NCBI GenBank assembly: GCA_964017185.1
Contig: OZ024880.1
Coordinates: 47,071,071-47,135,070 of the forward strand
Source of the DNA: Rugalucina vietnamica
Lineage: Eukaryota; Mollusca; Bivalvia; Lucinida; Lucinidae
Length of the DNA stretch: 64,000 nt
Direction: 5' to 3'
A program made the position numbers and the translations under genes. Shown here piece by piece: positions 21,315 to 33,500 of the stretch. Positions within the stretch are counted from its first letter, which is position 1, and the number at the start of each line of letters is the position of its first letter. Under the pieces are notes generated by a model. That model did not search any database and was not told where the DNA came from. It saw only the letters and a list, made by a program, of their open reading frames with translations.

Positions 21315-21490
21315 ATACATGTGAAACATTTGGGAAGCCAAATAGGGAGATTTGTCCCTCCATTTAACAAAGAAGGAATTTCTTGAGGTTTGGTAGAGAG
21401 ATCTGAAATTTTAAATAGTGTCATGTATATGGAAATTCTGAAATTCCAAATGGGGAGTTTTGCTGATCTCTCCAAAATGCCACATGTTTG
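21315..21490 (+). repeat. 'AATAGGGAGA' repeat, copy 1
   Basis: Shares GAAGCCAAATAGGGAGATTT, AAACAAAGAAGGAATTTCTTG and AGAGATCTGAAATTT with 46535-46735. Ends CATACATGTGAA and CACATGTTTG are imperfectly inverted. Unclassified. Confidence 0.55.
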
Positions 21491-21602
21491 CATTTAATTG
21501 TGCACTATAACAATGGGTTCTCTCAAAACAAAGACATCAGATACTCCTATCCTTGCAATATGAATTTTGGAAATCATGTTTTTGTGAATCACTTTGTCCT
21601 AA

Positions 21603-23517
21603 TAAGAGCTGTCGCAGGACAGCGTAGCTCGCCTGACTTGTGCTATGCCACTACATCTGTTAAAATCTATGACCCATGACCTTGACTCAGGTGGGTCATG
21701 ATGGTACAACATAAAACTTCAGACCTATGCAAAGTATCAACTTGATCAATTTACATGTTCAAGAGATATAGACTTATAAAAACATTAACCAAAACTTAAA
21801 CACAAAACTTCCAAGTCCGACCTCAAGGTCATCCAGGTGAGTTGTGATGTACAGCATAAAACCTGAGACCAATATCTATCAAACTGCAAGTATCAACTTT
21901 ATCCATCAACATGTTCAAGAGATTTAGACTTTAACCAAAAAAATTAACAGAAAATTTCTAAGTCTGTGACCTTGACCTCAAGGTCACCCAGGGTAGGTCA
22001 TGATGGTACTGCATAAAACTTCAGACCAATATCTACCAACATGCAAAGTATCAACTCGATCAATCAACATGGTCAAGAGATATAGACTTGCAAAAACTTT
22101 AACCAAAAACTTAAACACAAAATTTCTAAGTCCGTGACCTTGACCTCAAGGTCACCCAGGGTGGGTCATGATGGTACTGCGTAAAACTTCAGACCAATAT
22201 CTAGCAACATGCAAAGTATCAAAACAATCCATCAATATGGTCAAGAGATATTGACTTACAAAAACTTAAACACAAAATTTCTAAGTCCGTGACCTTGACC
22301 TCAAGGTCACCCAGGGTGGGTCATGATGGTACTGCGTAAAACTTCAAACCAATATCTAGCATCATGCAAAGTATCAAAACAATCCATCAATATGGTCAAG
22401 AGATATTGACTTACAAAAACTTTAACCAAAAACTTAAACACAAAATTTCTAAGTCCGTGACCTTGACCTCAAGGTCACCCAGGGTGGGTCATGATGGTAC
22501 TGCGTAAAACTTCAGACCAATATCTAGCAACATGCAAAGTATCAAAACAATCCATCAATATGGTCAAGAGATATTGACTTACAAAAACTTAAACACAAAA
22601 TTTCTAAGTCCGTGACCTTGACCTCAAGGTCACCCAGGGTGGGTCATGATGGTACTGCGTAAAACTTCAAACCAATATCTAGCATCATGCAAAGTATCAA
22701 AACAATCCATCAATATGGTCAAGAGATATTGACTTACAAAAACTTTAACCAAAAACTTAAACACAAAATTTCTAAGTCCGTGACCTTGACCTCAAGGTCA
22801 CCCAGGGTGGGTCATGATGGTACTGCGTAAAACTTCAGACCAATATCTAGCAACATGCAAAGTATCAAAACAATCCATCAATATGGTCAAGAGATATTGA
22901 CTTACAAAAACTTTAACCAAAAACTTAAACACAAAATTTCTAAGTCCGTGACCTTGACCTCAAGGTCACCCAGGGTGGGTCATGATGGTACTGCGTAAAA
23001 CTTCAGACCAATATCTAGCAACATGCAAAGTATCAAAACAATCCATCAATATGGTCAAGAGATATTGACTTACAAAAACTTTAACCAAAAACTTAAACAC
23101 AAAATTTCTAAGTCCGTGACCTTGACCTCAAGGTCACCCAGGGTGGGTCATGATGGTACTGCGTAAAACTTCAGACCAATATCTAGCAACATGCAAAGTA
23201 TCAAAACAATCCATCAATATGGTCAAGAGATATTGACTTACAAAAACTTTAACCAAAACAAAAACTTAAACACAAAATTTCTAAGTCCTCGAACTTGACC
23301 TCAAGGTCACCCAGGGTGGGTCATGATGGTACTGCGTAAAACTTCAGACCAATATCTATCAACATGCAAAGTATCAACTTGATCCATCAATATGGTCAAG
23401 AGATATAGACTTCTAAAAAACTTTAACCGAAAGTGTGATGCGGACATAAACGTAAACGTAAACGCGGACGACCGAGGTGACTACAATAGCTCTATGCACT
23501 TCGTGCAGGCGAGCTAA
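21603..23517 (+). mobile_element. Helentron/HINE-like element with 155/168-bp tandem core
   Basis: The left end holds a hairpin GCTGTC-GCAG-GACAGC and TAGCTCGCCTGA; the right end has hairpin GCACTTCGTGC then AGGCGAGCTAAAAA, whose AGGCGAGCTA pairs with the left TAGCTCGCCT. The core has about eleven units; starts of TCCGTGACC at 22131, 22286, 22454, 22609, 22777, 22945 and 23113 give 155 or 168 bp spacing, differing by an internal TTTAACCAAAAAC stretch. Ten units carry CCTCAAGGTCA. A short ACGTAAACGTAAACG run precedes the end. A second copy is at 44058. No ORF. Confidence 0.72.
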
Positions 23518-23819
23518 AAACTCTTACATGAAACTATGATATTGTCACCCTCTTGCATTAAAAAAATCCTTTAAAATGTAATTCATATTTTGAAAATTGG
23601 TTCACATACTCTATTTTATTATTTTAATTTCAGTATACAAGGGATATTAAAAATGCTAGCAGATTCTTTGATTTTTTTTCAAGTGTTTTGCCTCAGTTAA
23701 ACATACATGTAATTTACAATTTGGCATTTAATTTATTGTTTTTCATAATTCGAATCAAAAACTATTTTTTTTTTTGTGGCATCCATAAGACTTTTAGCAA
23801 GTGTTTGACAAGAATATAT

Positions 23820-24012
23820 GAGCCTTGTCTTGGGAAAACCAGATTTTTGCCAACGCAAAAACAAAGACAAAGATGAGCTGCGTTGTAACTGCAAAGCTCA
23901 TCAGTGCCTTTGTTTTCACAAAACAGTACAATTCCTCTTCTACTTAAATCCAAAATTTAAAGCTTCTAGCATTCATCTGTGACTGTACATGCTGATTTGT
24001 GTCGGACCTGCT
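23820..24012 (+). mobile_element. GAGCC hairpin MITE, 3'-truncated
   Basis: Start GAGCCTTGTCTTGGGAAAAC, degraded palindrome ATGAGCTGCGTTGTAACTGC, body GTACAATTCCTCTTCTACTT; right end lost after GTCGGACCTG. Confidence 0.72.
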
Positions 24013-24040
24013 AGATGTGTTATGAAGATGTTATTTCCAA

Positions 24041-27000
24041 CTAGAAATGCGTGTTTGTAAAACACTATGCCCCCAACTGTATGCTTGTCCCTAAACTGGC
24101 AGTTTGTATGATTTATTTATTTCATTCGCATGCAGTCAAATTTAATTTGCTGAAGAAGCTGTTCGGTTGCGTCTGTTTTGACCTCGATCCAGAAACAGAA
24201 TGTAAGCTTTTTTGCAGGCAAGTTAGAAATGAAGTAAAAATTTAAAAATGGAGTAATTATGTCAAAATTTGACAGAGAGTCCTCAAACGTTAATCAGGTG
24301 ATCTTCTTCTCAGCCCCAACCAGCATACCAAATATGAAGGCTCTAGCTATAGCTAGCTCAAATACATTTTGAGATATCTTGCACACAAGATTTTCAAAAT
24401 TAGTTTTCAAAGGTACATTATTCCAACAAGGGGCATAACACGTACATGAAAAAAATACAGGCCAACTATTTTTTCATGAGGAATCTGTATATGAAATTTC
24501 AAAACCCTATAATTCACCGTTCAAAGGTTTCAAATTTCACCGAAAAGTGGAAAAATCAATCAAAATTTCAAACTTCTGTAATTTTTGTAAAAATTTGACA
24601 GAAAGTTCTCAAAAGTTAATCAGGTCATCTACTTCTCAGCCCCAACAAGTGTACCAAATATGAAGGATCTAGCTTCAATACTTTTTGAGATATCTTGCAC
24701 ACAAGATTTTCAAATTTTGTTCTCAAAGGGACGTAACTCAAAAAAGGGCATAACTTGGCCATACAAAAAATACGGGTCAACTATTTTATCATGAGGAATG
24801 TGTATATGAAATTTCAAAACCCTAGCATTCACCGTTCAAAACTTTCAAATTTAACCGAAAATTGGAAAAATCAATCAAAATTTCAAAATTTCCTATTTTT
24901 GTTAAAAATTTGACAGAAAGTTCTCAAAAGTTAATCAGGTCATCTACTTCTCAGCCCCAACAAGTGTACCAAATATGAAGGCTCTAGCTTAAATACTTTT
25001 TGAGATATCTTGCACACAAGATTTTCAAATTTTGTTTTCAAAGGGACATAACTCAACCAGAGGACCAATGGTCCTGTAAACGCTCACCTGAGATCAGCTG
25101 CATATACCAATAAACATGTTTGAATATTATGGTATTTAACTCCAGTGCAGGGGCAGATAAGCCCTTGGGCCATTTTCTTTTTTCAGAATCCATTTGCCAA
25201 TTTCCTGTTGGCTTTTTCCTTCAAATGACATTTTAACAGTTTTCCCAATTCAGATGCACAGGCAACCCATGTTGACCTTGCCATAAACTTGGTCAAGGTC
25301 ATCACAGGGTCATGATTTATATATACATTGGAGTACTTTAGCCATCGATGCCTCACGCCAAGTTTCCTTGAAATCAGTCTATTGGTTTCAGAGAAGATGA
25401 TTTTTGATGGGTTTTTACCATATATGGGCATGGCGGCCATCTTGGTCATGTGACCTAGATTATTTATATACACATTGATTCCCCCATTCTATAGATGCTT
25501 CACTTAAAATTTGGCTTTGTTTGGCCAAGCGGTTTCAGAGGAGAAGACGTTTGAATATTATGGAAATATACATGTATATTGCCCCGGGGTGGGGGCACAT
25601 GAGCCCCTGGGGTCCAATTTTTTTCAGAATCATTAATATCCAGTCCTACTGCCCATTTCCTGCAAGACTTTCACTTTAAATGACATTTTAAAAGTTTTCC
25701 CCATTCAAATGCATTGGTGACCTATGTTGACCTTCCCGTAAAATAGGTCAAGGTCATCACAGGGTCATGATTTATATACACATTGTAGTGCTTGAGCCAT
25801 CGATGCTTCGTGCCAAGTTTCGTTGAAATCGGTCAACTGGTTGTGGAGAAGAAGATTTTTGAACGGTTTTTACCATATATGGGCATGGCGGCCATCTTGG
25901 TCATGTGACCTGGATTTTTTATATACATATTTGTTACCCCTTCCTATTGATGCTTCACATAAAATTTCGCTTTAATTGGCCAAGCTGTTTCAGAGGAGAA
26001 GATGTTTGAATATTATGGAGATATACATGTATATTGCCCCGGGGTGGGGGCGGATGAGCCCCTGGTGCCCAATTTTTTTCAGAATCATTAATATTCAGTC
26101 CTACTGCTCATTTTCTGCAAGATTTTTCCTTTAAATGACAATTTAACAATTTTTCCCATTCAAATGCATTCGCGACCTATGTTGACCTTGCCGTAAAATA
26201 GGTCAAGGTCATCATAGGGTCATGATTTATATATACATTGTAGTGCTTGAGCCATTAATGCTTCATGCCAAGTTTGGTTGAAATCGGTCCAGTGGTTCCG
26301 GAGAAGAAGATTTTTGAAGGGTTTTTACCATATATGGGCATGGCGGCCATCTTGGTCATGTGACCTGGATTATTTATATACACATTGGTTCCCCCTTCCC
26401 ATAGATGCTTCATGTAAAATTTGGCTTTGATTGGCCAAGCGGTTTCAGAGGAGAAGATCTTTGAAAATGGTGGACGACGGACGACGGACGGACGGACGGA
26501 TGACGGACGGACGACGGACGGACGGACGGACGACGGAGCATGGGTATACTATAAGCTCACCTTGTGAGCCTGACGGCTCAGGTGAGCTAAAAAAGGGGCA
26601 TAACTTGGCCATACAAAAAAATACGGGTCAACTATTTTATCATGAGGAATGTGTATATGAAATTTCAAAACCCTAGCCGTTCAAAAGTTTCAAATTTAAC
26701 CGAAAAGTGGAAAAATCAATCAAAATTTCAAAATTCCGTATTTTTGTAAAAAATTGACGGAAAGTTCTCAAAAGTTAATCAGGTCATCTACTTCTCAGCC
26801 CCAACAAGTGTACCAAATATGAAGGCTCTAGCTTAAATACTTTTTGAGATATCTTGCACACAAGATTTTCAAATTTTGTTTTCAAAGGGACATAACTCAG
26901 AAAAGGGGCTTAACTCGGACATGAAAAAAAATACGGGTCAACTGTTTTTTCATGAGGAATGTGCATATGAAATTTCAAAAACCTAGCATTCACCATTCAA

Positions 27001-27085
27001 AAGTTAACACACACACAGACAGACACACAGACAGACAAGCCGAAAGCAATATGCCCTTCCAACTTTTTCAAAGTTGGGGGCATAA
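24041..27085 (-). mobile_element. Helitron-like element, family 'TATGCCCCC', interrupted copy
   Basis: Mirror image of 16465-17363: CTAGAAATGCGTGTTTGTAA at the left (its 3' end, hairpin and CTAG), core units of about 310 bp, then (GACA)n and TTCCAACTTTTTCAAAGTTG then GGGGCATAA at the right. It is longer than the 16.5-kb copy because it has more core units and carries a nested element at 25055-26590. Confidence 0.75.
25055..26590 (+). mobile_element. Nested Helentron/HINE-like element, family 'GAGGACCAATGGTCC'
   Basis: The left end ACCAGAGGACCAATGGTCCT is a palindrome, then GCTCACCTGAG; the right end is hairpin TGAGCC-TGAC-GGCTCA followed by GGTGAGCTAA, so CTCAGGTGAGC pairs with the left GCTCACCTGAG. 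The core has about three units of roughly 450 bp (ATATACATGTATATTGCCCC, ATGGGCATGGCGGCCATCTT) and a (GACG)n tract at 26468-26535. The host repeat reads on across the insertion (ATAACTCA left, AAAAGGGGCATAAC right). Confidence 0.75.
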
Positions 27086-27725
27086 AAACTTGGTTTCCAA
27101 AGTGCAAGGAGATTAACTGAAATGTTTGTAGGGTAACAATATTATTACTAACATCGTTGCAGCAAAATAACAAATGTATATTGCATAGTATGTTAAAATA
27201 CTGTACTAAAAAGCAGCACACAGCTTAATTATCAAAATGCCAACAATTAACAGACTAAATTCAGCTAAAAGCATGAGAATTCAATATTTTAACAACTAAA
27301 GCATTTGCAACAAGTAGTAATACCCATAGGGTAAACCCTTTTCTAGATATAAAGATGTAAAATGTATAAAAAAGTTTATCAAAAGTAAAGCAATACCAAT
27401 GTGGATAAACTGAAAACTTAGCTCAAAGGTTCAGTACGAACACTTTTCAAGTTTACGGACACAATTTTAAGAGGATATTAGTTTGAAAAAATGATTTATT
27501 CTATTAAAGATGGGTGCATCGTACTATAAAACTTTGTGTGTATTTTGTTACAGATTGGTTTAGCAGCAAAGCATGTGTCAGACTGGGCCCAGAATTACAA
27601 TCCTCCCTTGACAGTTAGGAAAACTATAGTTGTGATGATGAATTTAAGCATCAAAAAGGAAGCATTTTAATTCTAGGCCCTGGTTGCAAAGCCCAGTCTA
27701 TAGCACATGATTCATCAATTTACAT
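27086..27725. other. Intergenic; possible orphan exon only
   Basis: AT-rich. A GTTACAG acceptor at about 27552 is followed by 39 open codons (IGLAAKHVSDWAQNYNPP...), but no family match is recognised and no partner exon was found. Confidence 0.3.
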
Positions 27726-28645
27726 CAGGATAACATGTCCATGACGTGTATACCCCCTTGAACCCCACAGTGGGGTATGCAGGGGTATACCTAATTTTCA
27801 TATTTTTGCTCCAAAACATAGATTGTGGGTACTTGTTAGAACTGCCTTGGCAAGGCAGTTCTAACGAGTACCAAACAATCTATGTTTTGAGCAAAAATAA
27901 GAATATATAGATTTTTCTTAAGTTGTAAAAATTGAAAATTTTCAGCAGAAATTTTTTTATATTTTTCTTAATATATACTCCTCAAAAAAATCTAAGGGCC
28001 ACTGTAATATTTTCCATATATTCTTGTGTAAAGCACCCAACACTTAACTAAAATTTAATGGCACTACCCAAGGTCACAGAATGCCTGTTTCATTTGATTT
28101 GTTTCAGATAATGTTTCGAAGTAGCTGACTAAAAGAAGTTTGAAAAAGCATATGTCCTCCCAAAGTCCATGGAACAGTTTTTGCATTTTTTCAAAAATCC
28201 TGAAATTATGGCATTTTTCTGAAAGTCCACAGATTCACGTCAATTCAACGTAAGTTTGATTTTTCCATGAAAGTCACTTTTAAAGGCATTGCAGCAAATG
28301 TTGTTACTGTGAAATTCACACTTGCGTGTAAATCTCACATTTTAGCTGATTTTCAAAAAATGCCAATTTTTGGAAAAAACTCAGATTTGCCAAACATTCC
28401 ATACAGTTTTTGGCAGGGTGTTTTCTGTTTCAAATTTCTTACATTCATAACCTTCCAGGCAATATCAAAAATAATGCAAATGCAAAGGGGTATCTGCGTC
28501 CTTTGGGATTCCAATTTAATTTGAGCTGAACTTGGGGCAGCTGAAACTACAATATATGGAAAATAATACATTGGCCCTTAGAATTTTTTGAGGAGTATAT
28601 TACACGGGATTGTTTTCATAATGAAAAGCAATTGATGTTACACTA
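27726..28645 (+). repeat. Palindrome-centred repeat, copy 3, interrupted
   Basis: CATGTCCATGACGTGTATAC, GGGGTATGCAGGGGTATACC, palindrome around TAGAACTGCCTTGGCAAGGC, then interrupted at 27974 by a mariner-type MITE; the tail resumes at 28600. Confidence 0.68.
27976..28597. mobile_element. Tc1/mariner-type MITE with TA duplication
   Basis: About 50-bp terminal inverted repeats, TACTCCTCAAAAAAATCTAA at the left and its near complement ending TTTTTTGAGGAGTA at the right, each flanked by TA (27974-27975, 28598-28599). The 622-bp interior has no transposase. TA duplication and end sequence fit the mariner group. Confidence 0.78.
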
Positions 28646-28857
28646 ATTTTGGTAAGTGCTATGACTTATCTATCCAAATACGACAGTATCAAACTACTTA
28701 AAAAATGTTTAAGAAAATGCCAACAACATGTAGAAAACAGCTATAAAGTAAAACCTAAATATGGCTTCAACAAATGCAATAATGCACACAAATAATTAAA
28801 TGCAGACAGTAAAACAGTATAGTCTATATACTTACTATTTCCACCTTAAATTTATAT

Positions 28858-29092
28858 GAGCCGTGTCATATGAAAACCAACATTTTGCACATGCGAAAAC
28901 AAAAGTGCGGATCAGCTTCCCAGTCAATCATGAAACTGATCAACACCTTTGTTTTCACTACATGGATAGTACAATTCCTCTACTTTCTCAATCCAAAATT
29001 TCCAGCTTCCAGCCATCTTCTGTGCTTGTTCAGCTTGGTTTGTGTCGGACCTGTTCGGAAACTACATTGTTGGTATTCTTGTGTCGCGGCTC
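28858..29092 (+). mobile_element. GAGCC hairpin MITE with perfect TSD
   Basis: ATAT at 28854-28857 and 29093-29096. Ends GAGCCGTGTCATATG and TTGTGTCGCGGCTC. The central palindrome is degraded on one arm (TCCCAGTCAATCATGAAAC). Confidence 0.88.
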
Positions 29093-29146
29093 ATATGTGT
29101 TTCGTCTCATTTTTAACATGCATACATCTGAAACTACTCATTCATT

Positions 29147-29262
29147 TGTTTTGGTGCTTTGCATCCACTGTCAACAGCTAATGTCATGTCGAGGCAGTCA
29201 GTTATCCTTGCCACAAAGTTTCTAGGCATTTTGATAAATTAATGTCTTGCTCAAGGGCATTA
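29147..29262 (-). mobile_element. SINE fragment
   Basis: Minus-strand body piece with GTCATGTCGAGGCAGTCAG and AATGTCTTGCTCAAGGGCAT, matching the body of the SINE at 29635. It ends where the next MITE begins. Confidence 0.5.
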
Positions 29263-29265
29263 CTT

Positions 29266-29500
29266 GAGCCGCGATGCGAGAAAACCGGTCTTCGGGAGTT
29301 CCTACCCGGCCCGATACAAACTGGCCTGTACAGTCACAGAAGAAGGTTAGAAGCTTGAAATTTTGGATATAAGTAGAAGAAGAATTATACTATCCATGTA
29401 GCCAAAACAAAGGTGATGACCAGCTTTGCAGTTACTGCGAAGCTGGTCTGTGCCTTTGTTTTTGTCTAGGCAAAAGTCCGGTTTTCTCATGATGCGGCTC
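29266..29500 (-). mobile_element. GAGCC hairpin MITE with perfect TSD
   Basis: ACTT at 29262-29265 and 29501-29504. Ends GAGCCGCGATGCGAG and CATGATGCGGCTC; palindrome centre CAGCTTTGCAGTTACTGCG. Confidence 0.9.
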
Positions 29501-29507
29501 ACTTGGT

Positions 29508-29592
29508 GGCAGTGTGGTTTGAACCCCTCACCCTGCAAACCTAATGATCCAGGAAGACACTCTACCATTAGGCCACCACACTCTCCTACTAA
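29508..29592 (-). mobile_element. tRNA-like SINE head
   Basis: On the minus strand GGTGGCCTAATGGTAGAGTG (A box) and GGGGTTCAAACC (B box) are spaced as in a tRNA, without SINE body beside it. No acceptor stem was matched, so it is not called a tRNA gene. Confidence 0.5.
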
Positions 29593-29634
29593 TGGGCTGA
29601 CTGGCTGCATCCTTAAAGATTATAACACTTGCAT

Positions 29635-29822
29635 GGATTTGTTTTGTTTGTGTCGAGGCTTAACGTTCCTGTCAACAATTTTTCAGTCATGTCGGGACCA
29701 GTACTGTAGGGAGTTAATGTGTCTTGCTCAAGGACACAACACGATGACGCTTGTGGGAATCGAACCCAGGACCTCTCGATTCAGAGTCTGATGCTCTACC
29801 TCTACGCCACTGTGCCCCCACA
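29635..29822 (-). mobile_element. tRNA-derived SINE
   Basis: Head on the minus strand: GGGGGCACAGTGGCGTAGAG, GGTAGAGCATCAGACTC, GGGTTCGATTCCCAC (B box). Body: TGTCCTTGAGCAAGACACAT, GGTCCCGACATGACTG, TTGTTGACAGGAACGTTAAG; tail CAAACAAAAC. This conserved body is of the kind reported in deeply conserved metazoan SINEs. Confidence 0.75.
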
Positions 29823-30114
29823 TAGATTTGTAAATTGTGCTAGTCTTTACAAGAAAGTTTGAGTACCAACAAATGTACGGAAAATTTCATAACAGAACAT
29901 ATCACTCTGCTCAGGTACAGAATACAACTACAGAGGATGGCCAGAAGCAAAGAATTTTACTAGGTTTGTGCCTTGCATATAGAGAAAACTAAGAGTTGAT
30001 AAGCTTTGTCAAATTGTGGTAATGGCACATGGTGTGTATGTTTGTTTTTCAGTTTGTTTATGTTCTCTGATAACATGATTCCCTCATGGAGAAAATTTAC
30101 CATAATATCAAGAC

Positions 30115-30311
30115 GAGCCGCATCATGAGAAAACCAACATTTTGCATATGTGAAAACAAAAGCGCAGATCATCTTCGCAGGTACTGCAGCGCTGATCAGC
30201 GCCTTTGTTTTCGCTAGACCGATAGTGCAAAATTTCAAGCTTATAGCTATCTTCTGTGACCGCACAGACCTTTTTGGAAACCACATTGTTGGTATTCTCA
30301 TGATGTGGCTC
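30115..30311 (+). mobile_element. GAGCC hairpin MITE
   Basis: Start GAGCCGCATCATGAG, end CATGATGTGGCTC, palindrome centre CTTCGCAGGTACTGCAGCG. Flanks AGAC and ACAT do not match. A further, very degraded copy may occupy 30330-30535. Confidence 0.8.
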
Positions 30312-30574
30312 ACATGATGCTGTCTTTTGCGTATATGCTAAAACATAATTGAAGATCTGCCAAGCAATCAGAGCACCTTTTGTGTTGCTACATAATCAGT
30401 ATAATCCCATAATCCCTCCAACACCTCTATCAAGCATTTCAATCAAGCCCCTAGCCATCATCTGTAGCTGTTAAACCTTATTTGTGTAAAATATGGTCAT
30501 AAACTCCAAAACAGGTTTTCTCACAATACAGCTCTTCACTAGCCTTAACTAACTCTTATTTTTCCTTGATACGT

Positions 30575-33500
30575 TTATGTGTCATGGTTTCTTGCACTAC
30601 CATATTCTATAGAATCTGGTCTGACAGGTTGAGACATTGCCCTGGCATTACTGTACATCAACTCACGCTGCAATTTATCTTGCCAATTTACATTGTCACT
30701 GAATGGCAATGTTGGAACACACTCATTCCAGTTCTGAGACAATCCATCCGATACATCATTCACAAGAAATGGTTGAGTTCCCTTTGGTGTCCCTGTATTA
30801 TGTATTGGATAATTGGTCTGACTAGCATTACTTGTTAAGTTCCTGTCCAATTTCTGGTTTAATCCATTTCGGTTAACAGGTAAAGCAATCTGGTTATAGC
30901 TATTTTCCATATTCATGTTGTGAAAATAAGCTTCTTCACTCACATTCATTATCATTGATGACTGGCCAGTATCATTTAATTTAGTTTTGATTCCATCCTC
31001 ACTATTAGCACATATAATAGCACCATTTATTTGCTCATTCATTAACTGACCTTTTACATTGTATCTCCAGCCTTGCTCACTATACTGTTTTGGATAATCA
31101 TTTTGTGTCACATAATCCAGAGCATCATGAAGTTTATGTACAGACTGGTTATCATATTGTTTATCAATGAAATAAAAATTCCCATTTTTCTCATTTAAAC
31201 ACTGAACTTTTGCATCTTGTTTTACACTGTCAACTGAAACTTTTCCAGGGTCCCGATTTCTATTGTCTTCAAACACTAGCTCAGCATCTCCACACTGCTC
31301 CAAATTATCTATCATATTCTCTACATCATCATCATTATTGCTTTCATCTGCATCATTCTCTTCATCAGTATGATGTTGAAGATGAATATCGTATGCAGCT
31401 TTTGTCATGAAATTTGCATAGCAAAGTCGACAAACTAAGTCTTGTGAATTTTTGTTCACATTGTTTTTGTCCATAAGCTTTGTCTGAGGTTCTTGATGTG
31501 TTTCTTTCACATACTTTGTGCAGTCACTGCCATCGTTGCTGTCCTCTAGGTTTGTGTTTAAGTTTGGTTTGATTTTCACATGAGTTTTTCTGTGAATGTA
31601 AAGCTGTTCCTGAGATTCAAAACTTAGGTCACATGATTTGCATGAATCAAATGTTGTTTTTGTATGACTTTTCAAATGCTTTTCATACAGTTCTGTTGAA
31701 TATATTTTCATGAAACATATTGGACACGTTTTAAATGCTGAGTTACTTAAAACAATCACCTTCAAAATCGCTTCGCCATGATCATTAGCTTTCAATATAT
31801 CAATTTTTTCCACAGGATCTACATCATTCAAGTCATCTTTATCATTTTTGCAATCTGTGTTTGTTTGTGCTTGTGTATTTTCATTGAACTGAGTTAGAGA
31901 AACTTCCTTTATGTCATTGATAGATGTTTCAAGCTTTTTAGTTGGTTCTGATTCTTTTCCATCACTCTTACCATCTTTGCTACCTGTGTCTGTCTGACCC
32001 TTTCTTTTTCCATTCATTTTGTTTAAAGAGGCCTTTTTGCCTTTGATATCATTATCAGCTTTTTCCACAGTGTCTGATTCATTTCTTACAATGTCATTAT
32101 CACTGCTGCCTGAGCATGTGTTTCCACTGACATGAGTTGAAGAAACCAGGATTTTTTCCATCTTTTTGCCTTTAGCAGACAATAGTTTGGTCTCTTGTTC
32201 TACAACACTTTCAGATGAGATATGATGGTTTGTGTCTGAAGTTGTTTTTCCTCGATCATAAACATGATCTACAAATATCTTGCGTTTCTTAGGTGGTGAC
32301 CTAACTTCAATACCTACTTTGATTTTAGGCTCATTTTCAACATTTGTTTCTTTTTGTTTCATATCAGTTTTAGCTTTCAGCATCTCACTTTTATGCTTGG
32401 CTTTCATATGAGTTTCATAGTTATGCCTTTGGGTTATTGTCTTTTGACATATTTCACAGAAATATTTGATTTCAGGCTCAATTTTACTGCTAACATGATT
32501 TGAATTTTCATTACTTGTGGATAGTTCTTTTGAAACTGTTTCAGTGTTGATTTTGACCGAAGGTGACACTCCAGATTCAACTATTTTCTGTCTTTTCGTA
32601 GAGTATGGCATAGCAGATTCAACTATTTTCTGTCTATGACTGTCAGCATTAGCATGCATTCTGAGATGAGAGGTTACTCCACATTGCTTACTAAACCTTC
32701 TGTTACATCTAGTACACACAAAGGGATTATCTGTACCAAGTTCAAACATGTAACCTATCTTTTGACTGTCTTGCTGATTTTCAGATTTAGTACTGGCTTC
32801 TTTCATTTCCTGTGGCAGCAATCTTTGAGGCTGTGTACCTGTATCGGATTTATCTCTATTTACAACTTCTGATACCTTTTTGTTCCCTCTCAATTCTGAG
32901 GCAGTGACCATTTTTGTTTCTTTTTTATCCTTTGGTTTAGGAAGCTTGATTTCTTGAAATTTCGAAAATTCTTTGTCAACAAATTCTTCAGAGATTTCTG
33001 TTTCATGAACATTTTTATAGTGAGAGATATAAGTTTTCTTTTTCACAAAAGATCTTTGGCATTCTTCACAAGTAAGAAGGAAATGGGACCTGAAATGCTC
33101 GATGTAGTTCAGTTTTGTTAAAGTTCTATTGCAAACCCTACACTTCATTCTTTCAGATAATCTCACTTCAACTTCTCCTGGCTCTTTAACTTTATTGTTA
33201 TCTGAGATAAGACCTTTCCCTTCTTCTAGTGGTATGTCAGATTCAGAGTTCTCTTCAATATCACTTACACTATAACCTAAAAGCTTTCTTTTCCTCATAT
33301 TCTTATGGCGGGCAGATGATTCATTCACATTTTCTGCATATCTTACAACCTGTTTCCTGTTTCTTTTTTCATGATTTTTATTTCTGTTTTCACCATCTCT
33401 TGCAATGGTTTTTAGTTTATCTTCAACAAGTCCATGCCATGAATAATCCGTTCTCTTATCTTTGTCTCTATGCCTTAACTCCCTTTTATCTGATGATTCA

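Noticed and set aside
27553..27670. Orphan + strand exon after GTTACAG (IGLAAKHVSDWAQNYNPP...)
   Set aside because: 39 open codons, no recognised family, no partner exon; composition near background. Kept only as a note.
29635..29822. tRNA genes (A and B boxes at 29508-29592, 29635-29822, 39120-39330, 19350-19570)
   Set aside because: Boxes are followed by SINE body or lack complementary acceptor stems; they are SINE heads, not functional tRNAs.
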